Source: Streptomyces sp. NRRL S-87
GTDB taxonomy: Bacteria; Actinomycetota; Actinomycetes; Streptomycetales; Streptomycetaceae
Direction of reading: 5' to 3'
Assembly (NCBI RefSeq): GCF_000719335.1
Contig: NZ_JOGB01000049.1
Coordinates: 1 to 61,225, forward strand
Length of the DNA: 61,225 bases
The notes under the pieces are model-generated. The model saw only the letters and a list, made by a program, of their open reading frames with translations, searched no databases and was not told the DNA's origin. How positions within the stretch are numbered: the stretch's first letter is position 1; the number at the start of each line of letters is the position of its first letter. Of this stretch, positions 35,549 to 44,084 are shown piece after piece. Made by a program: the position numbers and the translations under genes.

Positions 35549-36393
35549 CCCACGGACTCCGCCTCGGGTACGGCACCAACGGGCTCACCGACCTGCGCCT
35601 CGAGGACGCCCTCGCCCTCCTCGCCGACCTCGGCTACGACGGCGTCGGGCTGACCCTCGACCACATGCACCTCGACCCCTGCGCCCCCGACGTCGCCGCC
35701 CGTACCTCCCGCGTCGCCCGCCGCCTCGGCGAACTCGGGCTCGCGGTCACCGTCGAGACGGGTGCCCGCTACGTGCTCGACCCGCGCCGCAAGCACGGCC
35801 CGACCCTGCTCGAGGCCGACGCCGACGACCGCTGGTCCCGGATCCGGATGCTGGTGCGGGCGGTGCGGATCGCCGCCGACCTCGGTGCGCACGCGGTGCA
35901 CTGCTTCAGCGGGATCCTGCCGGCGGGCGAGAGCGCCGACGACGGCTGGAAGCGGCTCGCGGACGGCCTCGGCGTGGTCCTCGACGCCGCCGAGGAGGCC
36001 GGCGTCCCGCTCGCCGTCGAGCCCGAGCCCGGCCACCTCCTCGAAAGCCTCGCCGACTTCCACCGGCTGCGCGCCGACCTCGGCGGCCCGGCGCCGCTCG
36101 GCCTGACCCTCGACATCGGGCACTGCCAGTGCCTGGAGCCGGCGTCCCCCGCCGACTGCGTGCGCGAGGCCGCGCCCTGGCTGCGGCACGTGCAGATCGA
36201 GGACATGCGCCGCGGCGTCCACGAGCACCTGCCCTTCGGCGAGGGCGAGATCGACTTCCCGCCGGTCCTGGCGGCCCTGGCCGACTGCGGCTACCAGGGG
36301 CTGACCGTGGTCGAGCTGCCCCGCCACTCCCACGCCGGCCCCGAACTCGCCGCGCGCTCGGTGCGGTTCCTGCGAAACGGAGGCACCCGATGA
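35545..36393 (+). CDS. Sugar phosphate isomerase/epimerase-like TIM-barrel protein (ebo operon)
   Basis: This 282-aa xylose-isomerase-like TIM barrel starts VTHGLRLGYGTNGLTDLRLED. Metal-ligand positions are visible in AVEPEPGHLLES (Glu), LTLDIGHCQC (Asp/His), HVQIEDMRRGVHEH (Glu/Asp, His) and LTVVELPRHSH (Glu). The family isomerises or epimerises sugar phosphates and related polyols. It is coupled by overlap on both sides. A second TIM-barrel member (EboE-like) follows three genes later, so this operon has two. A substrate from the inositol-phosphate-synthase-like enzyme is a reasonable guess. Confidence 0.88.
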
Positions 36394-36977
36394 CCGCCCC
36401 CGCTCCCACGACCGGCGCCGGCCACCCCGAGCCCGAAACGCTCGCCGCCGCCCTCGACGCCGACGGCCGCGCCTGGCTGGCGGCCGCCCGCGCCGACGCG
36501 GCCTGGGAGCGGCGCTTCGCCGAGGCCGGCCGCCGCACCGGCGCCCCCGACGAGGCCCGCATCCTGCTCCTGCTGGCCGTCGGACCCGCCGACGACACCG
36601 TCGTCCGCCTCTACCGCCAGGGCACCGCCGCCGAGCGGCGCGCCGTCCTGCGCGCCCTGCCGCACCTCGACCTCGACCCCGCCCACGGGGTGCCGCTGGT
36701 GGAGGACGCGCTGCGCGCCAACGACACCCGTCTGGTGGCCGCCGCCGTCGGCCCGTACGCCGCCCGCCACCTGACGGCCCACGCCTGGCGGCACGCCGTC
36801 CTCAAGTGCCTCTTCACCGGCGTCCCCCTCGCCGCCGTCGCCGCCCTGGCGGACCGGGCCCGCGGCGACGCCGAACTGGCCCGCATGCTCACCGACTACG
36901 CCGCCGAACGCACCGCCGCCGGCCGCACGGTCCCCGCCGACCTGCGCCGCGCCCTTGCCCTGACCGAGGAGCAGTAA
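36390..36977 (+). CDS. eboA: EboA-domain protein
   Basis: This 195-aa helical protein matches the EboA family: LLLAVGPADDTVVRLYRQGTAAERRAVLRALPHLD, then VPLVEDALRANDTRLVAAAVGPYAARHL and HAVLKCLFTGVPLAAVAAL, and a C-terminal TDYAAERTAAGRTVP. EboA has no known catalytic activity. In cyanobacteria the ebo cluster is required for scytonemin precursor to reach the periplasm. ATG 36390 overlaps the previous stop, and 1 bp separates it from the next gene. Confidence 0.88.
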   Translation: MTAPAPTTGAGHPEPETLAAALDADGRAWLAAARADAAWERRFAEAGRRTGAPDEARILLLLAVGPADDTVVRLYRQGTAAERRAVLRALPHLDLDPAHGVPLVEDALRANDTRLVAAAVGPYAARHLTAHAWRHAVLKCLFTGVPLAAVAALADRARGDAELARMLTDYAAERTAAGRTVPADLRRALALTEEQ

Positions 36978-36978
36978 C

Positions 36979-37947
36979 GTGCGCATCTTCGACCCACACA
37001 TCCACATGACCTCGCGCACCACCGACGACTACGAGGCCATGTCCGCCGCCGGGGTGCGCGCCGTCGTCGAGCCGTCCTTCTGGCTGGGCCAGCCCCGCAC
37101 GTCGCCCGAGTCCTTCTACGACTACTTCGACGCGCTCCTCGGCTGGGAGCCGTTCCGCGCCGCCCAGTACGGCATCGCCCACTACTGCACCATCGCGCTC
37201 AACCCCAAGGAGGCCAACGACCCGCGGTGCACCCCGGTCCTCGACGAGCTGGACCGCTTCCTCGTCAAGGACCAGGTCGTCGCGGTCGGCGAGATCGGGT
37301 ACGACTCGATGACGGCCGCCGAGGACACGGCCATGGAGCGCCAGCTCCAGCTCGCCGCCGACCACGGCCTGCCCGCCCTCGTGCACACCCCGCACCGCGA
37401 CAAGCTCGCGGGGCTGCGCCGCACGATCGACGTGGTGCGCGCCTCCGCCCTCGACGTCGGGCACGCCCTGCTGGACCACCTGAACGAGGCCACCGTCAAG
37501 GAGGCGAAGGACAGCGGCGCCTGGCTCGGCTTCTCCGTCTACCCCGACACCAAGATGGACGAGGAGCGCATGGTCGCCGTCCTGAAGGAGTACGGCCCGG
37601 AGAAGGTGCTCGTGAACTCGGCCGCCGACTGGGGCAGGAGCGACCCGCTGAAGACCCGGAAGGTCGGCGAGGCGATGCTGGCGGCCGGATTCGACGAGGA
37701 CACCGTGGACCGGGTGCTGTGGCGCAACCCCGTGGCCTTCTACGCGCTCAGCGGCCGGCTCGGGCCGGGCACCCCGGTGGCCGCCCCGGACGCCACCCAC
37801 GAGGGCAACTCGATCCTGCGCGGCGCGCCGAAGGACGCCCCGGAGGACGCCCCGGAGGCCACCGCGGGAGCCGCGTCCGCCGCGCCCCCGCGCGAGGCGG
37901 CCGGGTCCGCCGCCGGCCGGCCCGCCCCCGCCCCGGCCCGGGTGTAG
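36979..37947 (+). CDS. eboB: TatD-like metal-dependent hydrolase, EboB-like
   Basis: This 322-aa TIM-barrel hydrolase has FDPHIHMTSRTTDDYEAM (metal-binding HxH), VGEIGYDSM (bridging Glu), LVHTPHRDK and VLVNSAADWGRSDP (final Asp). All metal ligands of the TatD/amidohydrolase group appear present. The last ~50 residues are Ala/Pro-rich and probably unstructured. It starts at GTG 36979, one base after the eboA stop. The substrate in ebo systems is not known. Confidence 0.88.
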   Translation: MRIFDPHIHMTSRTTDDYEAMSAAGVRAVVEPSFWLGQPRTSPESFYDYFDALLGWEPFRAAQYGIAHYCTIALNPKEANDPRCTPVLDELDRFLVKDQVVAVGEIGYDSMTAAEDTAMERQLQLAADHGLPALVHTPHRDKLAGLRRTIDVVRASALDVGHALLDHLNEATVKEAKDSGAWLGFSVYPDTKMDEERMVAVLKEYGPEKVLVNSAADWGRSDPLKTRKVGEAMLAAGFDEDTVDRVLWRNPVAFYALSGRLGPGTPVAAPDATHEGNSILRGAPKDAPEDAPEATAGAASAAPPREAAGSAAGRPAPAPARV

Positions 37948-37950
37948 CCC

Positions 37951-39120
37951 ATGCGCTTCCGCCATCACGACGGCACCACCGTCCACCTCGCGTACTGCAC
38001 CAACGTGCACCCCGCCGAGACCCTCGACGGCGTCCTCGCCCAGCTGCGCGCGTACTGCGAGCCGGTACGCCGCCGGCTGGGCCGGGAGCGGCTCGGCATC
38101 GGGCTGTGGCTGGCGGTGGACGCCGCCCGCAGCCTCGACGCCGACCCCCGCGCCCTCGCCGCCCTGCGCGCCGAGCTCGACCGCCGGGGCCTGGAGGTCG
38201 TCACCCTCAACGGCTTCCCGTACCAGGGCTTCGGGGCCGAGCAGGTCAAGTACCGCGTCTACCACCCCGACTGGGCCCACCCCGACCGGTACGCGTACAC
38301 CCTCGCCCTCGCCCGGATCCTCGCCGCCCTGTTGCCGGAGGACGCCGACGAGGGCACCGTCTCCACCCTCCCGCTGGCCTGGCGCACCGTGTACGACGAC
38401 GAACGCGCTGCCCGCGCCCGGGCCGCCCTGACCGAGCTCGGCCACCGCCTCGACGACCTCGCCGAGGCCACCGGCCGCTCCGTGCGCATCGCCCTGGAGC
38501 CCGAACCCGGCTGCGCCGTCGAGACCACCGCGGACGCCATCGCGCCGCTGCGCGCGATCGGCCACGACCGGATCGGCGTCTGCGTGGACACCTGCCACCT
38601 GGCCACCTCCTTCGAGGAGCCGGGCCCCGCGCTCGCCGCCCTGGCCGCCGCCGGCGTCCCGGTCGTCAAGAGCCAGCTGTCGGCCGCCCTGCACGCCGAG
38701 CACCCCGACCGGCCCGAGGTGCGCGAGGCCCTCGCGGGCTTCGACGAGCCCCGGTTCCTGCACCAGACCCGCACCCGCGCCGCCGACGGGCTGTGGGGCA
38801 CCGACGACCTCGGGCCCGTGCTGGCCGGCGGGGTGCTGCCCGAGACCGGGCCCTGGCGCGCCCACTTCCACGTACCGCTGCACGCGGCCCCCGCCGCGCC
38901 CCTGACCGCCACCCTGCCCGTCCTGGACGAGGCGCTGGAGCACCTGGTCGGCGGCGAGCGCCCGCTCACCCGGCACCTGGAGGTGGAGACCTACACCTGG
39001 CAGGCCCTGCCGCCCGCGCTGCGCCCGCACACCGCGGACGACCTCGCCGACGGCATCGCCGCCGAACTCGCCGTCGCCCGCGACCTGCTGACGGCCCACG
39101 GCCTGAAAGAGCTGCCATGA
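37951..39120 (+). CDS. eboE: EboE-like xylose-isomerase-family TIM-barrel protein
   Basis: This 389-aa protein starts MRFRHHDGTTVHLAYCTNVH. Conserved parts are GLWLAVDAARSLDADP, VTLNGFPYQGFGAEQVKYRVYHPDWA, IALEPEPGCAVETTAD, GVCVDTCHLATSFEEP and YTWQALPPALRPH, the pattern of EboE. It has predicted metal-binding Glu/Asp/His in the barrel. It is 3 bp after eboB, and its stop overlaps the eboF start, giving strict operon coupling. Confidence 0.9.
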   Translation: MRFRHHDGTTVHLAYCTNVHPAETLDGVLAQLRAYCEPVRRRLGRERLGIGLWLAVDAARSLDADPRALAALRAELDRRGLEVVTLNGFPYQGFGAEQVKYRVYHPDWAHPDRYAYTLALARILAALLPEDADEGTVSTLPLAWRTVYDDERAARARAALTELGHRLDDLAEATGRSVRIALEPEPGCAVETTADAIAPLRAIGHDRIGVCVDTCHLATSFEEPGPALAALAAAGVPVVKSQLSAALHAEHPDRPEVREALAGFDEPRFLHQTRTRAADGLWGTDDLGPVLAGGVLPETGPWRAHFHVPLHAAPAAPLTATLPVLDEALEHLVGGERPLTRHLEVETYTWQALPPALRPHTADDLADGIAAELAVARDLLTAHGLKELP

Positions 39121-40610
39121 CCACCGCCCCTGCCGCCCCGGCGGACACCGGCACCCCGACGGCCCCCGCGCCCGAGCGGCCCGTCCCGCTCCTCGTCCTG
39201 GACGTCGTCGGCCTCACGCCCCGCCTGCTGGCGCACATGCCGCACCTCGCCGCCCTCGCCGCGGACGGCTCCCGGGCGGCCCTCTCGACCGTGCTGCCCG
39301 CCGTCACCTGCTCCGTCCAGGCCACGTTCCTGACCGGCACCACCCCCGCCGAGCACGGCATCGTCGGCAACGGCTGGTACTTCCGCGAGCTCGGCGAGGT
39401 GCTGCTGTGGCGGCAGAGCCACCGGCTCATCGAGGGGGAGCGGGTCTGGGACGCCGCCCGCCGCCGCCACCCCGGCTACACCGTCGCCAACATCTGCTGG
39501 TGGTACGCGATGGGCGCCGACGTGGACTGGACCGTCACGCCCCGCCCCGTCTACTACGCCGACGGCCGCAAGGAACCCGACTGCTACACCCGCCCCGCCG
39601 CCCTGCACGGCGAACTGACCGAACGCCTGGGCACCTTCCCCCTCTTCACCTACTGGGGACCCGGGGCCGGCCTGCCGTCCTCGCGGTGGATCATCGACGC
39701 CACCCGGCTCGTCATGGCCACCCGCGACCCCGACCTCACCCTCGCCTACCTGCCCCACCTGGACTACGACCTCCAGCGCTTCGGCCCCGACGACCCGCGC
39801 TCCCACCGCGCCGCGGCGGACCTCGACGCCGCCCTGGCGCCGCTGCTGGCCGACGCCCGCGCGCAGGGCCGCACCGTGGTCGCCCTCTCCGAGTACGGCA
39901 TCACGAACGCCCGCCGCCCCGTCGACGTCAACCGGGCGCTGCGCCGGGCCGGCCTCCTGGAGGTCCACACCCAGGACGGCATGGAGTACCTCGACCCGCA
40001 CGCCTCGCGCGCCTTCGCCGTCGCCGACCACCAGATCGCCCACGTCTACGTGCGCCGCCCCGAGGACCTGCCCGCCGTCCGCGAGGCCCTCACCGGACTG
40101 CCGGGCCTGGCGCGGCTGCTCGACGAGGAGGGCAAGCGGAGCCACGGCCTGGACCACCCCCGCTCCGGGGAACTCGTCGCACTCGCCGAGCCCGACGCCT
40201 GGTTCACGTACTACTACTGGCTCGACGACGACCGCGCCCCCGACTTCGCCCGGCTCGTCGAGATCCACCGCAAGCCCGGGTACGACCCCGCCGAGCTGTT
40301 CACGGACCCCGAGGACCCGTACGTACGCCTGACCGCCGCCACGGCGCTGGCGCGCAAGAAGCTCGGCATGCGCTACCGCATGGCCGTGGTGCCGCTGGAC
40401 CCGGCACCGGTGCGCGGCAGCCACGGCCTGCTGCCCGCCGACCCCGCCGACGGGCCGGTGCTGCTGTGCTCCGCCCCCGGCGCCATCGCCGGCACGGTCG
40501 CGGCCACCGACGTCAAGACGCTGCTGCTCGACCTCGCCGCGGCGGGCCCGGCACCCGCCGCGCACGGGCGGCCGGCGCGCGGAGAGGGGCGGACCTCAAG
40601 GATCGCTTGA
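39117..40610 (+). CDS. eboF: Alkaline-phosphatase-superfamily phosphodiesterase, EboF-like
   Basis: This 497-aa nucleotide pyrophosphatase/phosphodiesterase-type enzyme has LLVLDVVGLTPRLLAHMPHL (first metal Asp), LPAVTCSVQATFLTGTTPAEHG (nucleophile Thr region and HG motif), LAYLPHLDYDLQRFG (Asp/His metal ligands) and LSEYGIT plus VADHQIAHVY (second metal). No signal peptide is seen, so it should act in the cytosol or at the membrane. It is the last gene of the operon; its stop lies within a small inverted repeat. It probably hydrolyses a phosphodiester or phosphate ester made earlier in the pathway. Confidence 0.9.
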   Translation: MTTAPAAPADTGTPTAPAPERPVPLLVLDVVGLTPRLLAHMPHLAALAADGSRAALSTVLPAVTCSVQATFLTGTTPAEHGIVGNGWYFRELGEVLLWRQSHRLIEGERVWDAARRRHPGYTVANICWWYAMGADVDWTVTPRPVYYADGRKEPDCYTRPAALHGELTERLGTFPLFTYWGPGAGLPSSRWIIDATRLVMATRDPDLTLAYLPHLDYDLQRFGPDDPRSHRAAADLDAALAPLLADARAQGRTVVALSEYGITNARRPVDVNRALRRAGLLEVHTQDGMEYLDPHASRAFAVADHQIAHVYVRRPEDLPAVREALTGLPGLARLLDEEGKRSHGLDHPRSGELVALAEPDAWFTYYYWLDDDRAPDFARLVEIHRKPGYDPAELFTDPEDPYVRLTAATALARKKLGMRYRMAVVPLDPAPVRGSHGLLPADPADGPVLLCSAPGAIAGTVAATDVKTLLLDLAAAGPAPAAHGRPARGEGRTSRIA

Positions 40611-40618
40611 GCGATCCT
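40599..40618. repeat. Small inverted repeat spanning the eboF stop codon
   Basis: AGGATCGC and GCGATCCT flank a TTGA loop containing the stop codon. It could be a weak terminator or an operator for the downstream oxygenase at 40692. Confidence 0.5.
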
Positions 40619-40691
40619 GCGGTCCCGCTGCACCGCCCTTCGACCCCCCTGCTCTTCCCTGGTGACCAATCGTCTGTATGGAGGAATCGAC

Positions 40692-42170
40692 ATGGCAAAG
40701 AGCGCGATCATCGTGGGCGCCGGACCGGTCGGTCTGATGCTCGCGGGTGAGCTGCGGCTCGGCGGCGCGGACGTCGTCGTCTACGACAAGCTGCCCGCCC
40801 CCAGCGGCGAGTCGCGCGGCCTCGGGTTCACCAGCCGTACCGCGGAGGTCCTCGACCAGCGCGGACTGCTCGAAAGGCTCGGCGACATCCGCTGGGGCAA
40901 GCAGGGCCACTACGGCGGTGTCCGCATCGACTTCTCGCTCCTGGAGGAGAGCCACTTCGGCGTCATGGGCCTGGCCCAGTCCGTCACCGAGGAGGCGCTC
41001 GGCAACTGGGTCGCCGAGCTCGGCGTCGAGGTGCGCCGCGGCTACCAGCTGACCACCCTGGCCGAGACCGAGGACGGCGTCGTCCTCGGCTTCCAGGGCC
41101 CCGACGGGTACACCGAGGCCACCGCCACGTACGTCGTCGGCTGCGACGGCGGCAAGTCCACCGTGCGCACCCTGGCCGACATCGACTTCCCCGGCGACGA
41201 GGCCACCCGCGGCATGTACCTGGCCGACGTCGTCGGCGCGAACGTGCGCATGCGGCCCATCGGCGAGCGCATCGAGGGCGGCGGCATGGTGCTGTCCGTC
41301 ACCCTGGAGCCGGGTGTGGACCGCATCGTCATCCACGAGGCCGGCGTCCGCCCGCACCACGGCGAGGGCGAGCTGGAGTTCTCGGAGCTCGCCGACGCCT
41401 GGCAGCGCCTGACCGGCGAGGACATCCACGGCGCCTCCGCCTCCTGGATGTGCGCCCTGACCAACGCCACCGGCCTGGCCGCCCAGTACCGCAAGGGCCG
41501 CGTCTTCCTCGCCGGCGACGCCGCCCACGACCACGCCCCGCTCGGCGCCCAGGGCGTCAGCGTCGGCCTCCAGGACGCCGTCAACCTCGGGTGGAAGCTC
41601 GCCGCCGTGCTCGGGGACCGGGCCCCCGAGTCCCTGCTCGACACCTACCACGCCGAGCGCCACCCGATCGGCGAGCAGCTGATGCGCGACGTGCACGCCA
41701 TGTCGATGCTGTACCTCGCCGGCGAGGAGATGGAACCGCTGCGCGCCGTCGTGCGCGAACTCGTCACCCTGCCCGAGGCCGCCCGGCGGCTCGCCGGCCG
41801 CGTCTCCGGCCTGCACATCAGGTACGACATGGGCGCCGAGGGGCACCCCTCGCTGGGCCTGCGCCTGGCCCCGCACCGGGCCCTCGAGCTCGCCGACGGC
41901 ACCCGCACCAGGGTCGCCGAGCTGCTGCACGGAGGCCGCGGCCTGCTCGTCGTCACGGACGGCGACGGCGGCCCGGCCGAGCTCGCCGCCCGCTGGGCCG
42001 GCCGCGTGGACGTCGTCACCGGCGCCTGGGCCGACCAGGAGGCCGACCACCAGGACGCCCCGCAGGCGGTGCTGGTCCGCCCCGACGGCTACATCGCCTG
42101 GGCGGCGCCGGCCGGCGGCGACCTCGAAGCCGCCCTCACCCGCTGGTTCGGGACGCCCGCGGCCGCCTGA
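40692..42170 (+). CDS. FAD-dependent aromatic polyketide oxygenase
   Basis: This 492-aa protein begins MAKSAIIVGAGPVGLMLAGEL. The second FAD motif is GRVFLAGDAAHDHAPLGAQGV. The substrate-pocket signature YGGVRIDFSLLEESHFGVMG differs from the GHFGG form in the other four copies. Position 42-43 is YDK rather than FEK or IEK. It is paired with the gene at 42325, with which it shares its start region and length, which suggests a local duplication followed by specialisation. ATG 40692 follows GGAGGA. It is a likely hydroxylase of the polyketide. Confidence 0.92.
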   Translation: MAKSAIIVGAGPVGLMLAGELRLGGADVVVYDKLPAPSGESRGLGFTSRTAEVLDQRGLLERLGDIRWGKQGHYGGVRIDFSLLEESHFGVMGLAQSVTEEALGNWVAELGVEVRRGYQLTTLAETEDGVVLGFQGPDGYTEATATYVVGCDGGKSTVRTLADIDFPGDEATRGMYLADVVGANVRMRPIGERIEGGGMVLSVTLEPGVDRIVIHEAGVRPHHGEGELEFSELADAWQRLTGEDIHGASASWMCALTNATGLAAQYRKGRVFLAGDAAHDHAPLGAQGVSVGLQDAVNLGWKLAAVLGDRAPESLLDTYHAERHPIGEQLMRDVHAMSMLYLAGEEMEPLRAVVRELVTLPEAARRLAGRVSGLHIRYDMGAEGHPSLGLRLAPHRALELADGTRTRVAELLHGGRGLLVVTDGDGGPAELAARWAGRVDVVTGAWADQEADHQDAPQAVLVRPDGYIAWAAPAGGDLEAALTRWFGTPAAA

Positions 42171-42198
42171 CGGCCCGCCGCACGACACCCCCGCCCCA

Positions 42199-42242
42199 CC
42201 CGGCAGGGGGACGGTCGCCGACGCGACCGTCCCCCTGCCGGG
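42199..42242 (+). terminator. Terminator between the paired oxygenase genes
   Basis: A perfect 20-bp stem (42199-42218 with 42223-42242) has a 4-nt loop and starts 28 bp after the stop codon. Confidence 0.85.
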
Positions 42243-42324
42243 CTCGGGTCCCGCCACACGTACGCGACCACCGCCGACCCGGCGCTGCCCATGCGCGGCG
42301 GCTTTGATGTTTGAGGAGTAGGAC

Positions 42325-43797
42325 ATGGCAAAGGGCGCGATCATCGTCGGCGCCGGGCCGGTCGGGCTGATGCTCGCCGGCGAACTGAAACTGGGCGGCG
42401 TGGACGTCGTCGTCTTCGAGAAGCTCCCCGCGCCCAGCGGCGAGTCCCGCGGCGTGGGCTTCACCCGGCGCGCGGCCGAGGTCTTCGACCAGCGCGGCCT
42501 GCTGGAGCGCTTCGGCGACGTCGAATGGGCCCAGGGCCACTTCGGCGGCGTCCACATCGACTTCTCGAAGCTGGACGACAACCACTTCAGCGTCCGCGGC
42601 ATCCCGCAGTACCGCACCGAGGAGATCCTCGAGGGCTGGCTGACGGAGCTGGGCGTCGAGATCCGCCGCGAGCACGAGGTGCTCGGCTTCCGCGAGACCG
42701 AGGACGGCGTCGTCGTCGAGTACGAGGGCCCCGCCGGCCGCGGCGAGGAGAGCGCGGGCTACCTGATCGGCTGTGACGGGGCCCGCAGCATCGTCCGCCG
42801 CCTCGCCGGCATCGACTTCCCCGGCTGGGAGCCCACCCGCGGGATGTACATGGCCGACATCGTCGGCGCGAACGTACGCCAGCGCCCGATCGGCGAGCGC
42901 GTGCCCGGCGGCATGGTCATGGCCTTCAACCTGGAGGACGGCGTCCACCGGATCGTCATCCACAACGAGTCGCTGCGCCCGCCGGAGGACAAGAGCGGCC
43001 TGACGTTCGAGACCATCGCCGACGCCTGGCAGGACATGACCGGCGAGCGCCTGCACGACGCCGAGGTCCGCTGGATCAGCTCCTTCACCGACACCACCCG
43101 CCAGGCCGCCCAGTACCGCAAGGGCCGCATCTTCCTGGCCGGCGACGCCACCCACATCCACATGCCGGCCGGCGCGCAGGGCATGAGCGTGGGCGTGCAG
43201 GACGCGGTCAACCTCGGCTGGAAGCTGGCGGCCGCCGTCAACGGCTGGGCGCCCGAGGGCCTGCTCGACACCTTCCAGTCCGAGCGGCACCCGGTCGGGG
43301 AGCTGCTCATGCGCAACACCCGCGCCCAGACCAAGCTCTACCTCTCCGGCGAGGAGATGGAGCCGCTGCGCGCGGTCATCCAGGAGCTCGTCCAGGACGT
43401 CCCGGTGGCCCGCCACCTGGCCGGCCAGGTCTCCGGCCTCGACGTCCGCTACGACATGGGCTCCGGCAGCCACCCGCGGCTCGGCCTGCGGCTGCGCCCC
43501 GACACCCCGCTCAAGCTCACCGACGGCAGCCCCGCCACCGTGCGGGACCTGCTCAAGCCGGCCCGCGGCGTGCTGTTCGTGACCCCCGCGGCGGCCGACT
43601 CCGACGCGTTGCGCGCCACCGCGGCGCGCTGGAGCGACCGGGTGGACACCGTCACCGGCGACTGGGCCGAGGGCGAGGCGGAGGCGCAGGACGCCCCGCA
43701 CGCGCTGCTGGTCCGCCCCGACGGCTACATCGCCTGGGCCGCCCCGGACGAGGCCGGCCTGCAGGAGGCGCTGGAGCGCTGGTTCGGCGCCGTCTGA
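42325..43797 (+). CDS. FAD-dependent aromatic polyketide oxygenase
   Basis: This 490-aa protein begins MAKGAIIVGAGPVGLMLAGELKLGG, with GHFGGVHIDFSKLDDNHFSVRGIPQ and GRIFLAGDATHIHMPAGAQGM (Thr in place of the second Ala of the AGDAAH motif). It is an NAD(P)H-dependent flavin hydroxylase of the PgaE class. GAGGAG precedes ATG 42325. It is closest to the gene at 40692 by start region and at 19048 by pocket signature. Terminators on both sides indicate its own transcript. Confidence 0.92.
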   Translation: MAKGAIIVGAGPVGLMLAGELKLGGVDVVVFEKLPAPSGESRGVGFTRRAAEVFDQRGLLERFGDVEWAQGHFGGVHIDFSKLDDNHFSVRGIPQYRTEEILEGWLTELGVEIRREHEVLGFRETEDGVVVEYEGPAGRGEESAGYLIGCDGARSIVRRLAGIDFPGWEPTRGMYMADIVGANVRQRPIGERVPGGMVMAFNLEDGVHRIVIHNESLRPPEDKSGLTFETIADAWQDMTGERLHDAEVRWISSFTDTTRQAAQYRKGRIFLAGDATHIHMPAGAQGMSVGVQDAVNLGWKLAAAVNGWAPEGLLDTFQSERHPVGELLMRNTRAQTKLYLSGEEMEPLRAVIQELVQDVPVARHLAGQVSGLDVRYDMGSGSHPRLGLRLRPDTPLKLTDGSPATVRDLLKPARGVLFVTPAAADSDALRATAARWSDRVDTVTGDWAEGEAEAQDAPHALLVRPDGYIAWAAPDEAGLQEALERWFGAV

Positions 43798-43826
43798 GAC
43801 GTCCGACGACTCCGCCGGGCCCGGCC

Positions 43827-43863
43827 CGCGAGCACCCCCCGCGCCCCGCGGGGGGTGCTCGCG
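43827..43863 (+). terminator. Terminator after the last oxygenase
   Basis: A perfect 17-bp stem (43827-43843 with 43847-43863) has a 3-nt loop, 30 bp after the stop codon. The following ~220 bp to 44084 is the probable promoter of the nitrite-forming pair. Confidence 0.85.
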
Positions 43864-44084
43864 CGCGTTCCGGGGCCGTACACGTGTCCGAGCGGCCGGG
43901 AAGGCGCCCCACACCGGTCCAGGACGGGTCTTCCACCCAGATCCGAGCCCTGGTTGAGCGGCGGGACCGACCGTGGGCGGACACCACCCTGACCCCCGGG
44001 GAGCAGGCCGGGCCGGCACACCGGCGGGGCCGACGCGGCGGCGCCGCGGTCCAGCCGTCCCCCGTCTCCTGAGCGGAGTGCTTC

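Noticed and set aside
37227..39116. Upstream extension of the EboF frame
   Set aside because: It is the shadow of EboB and EboE in another frame. EboF homology begins just after ATG 39117.
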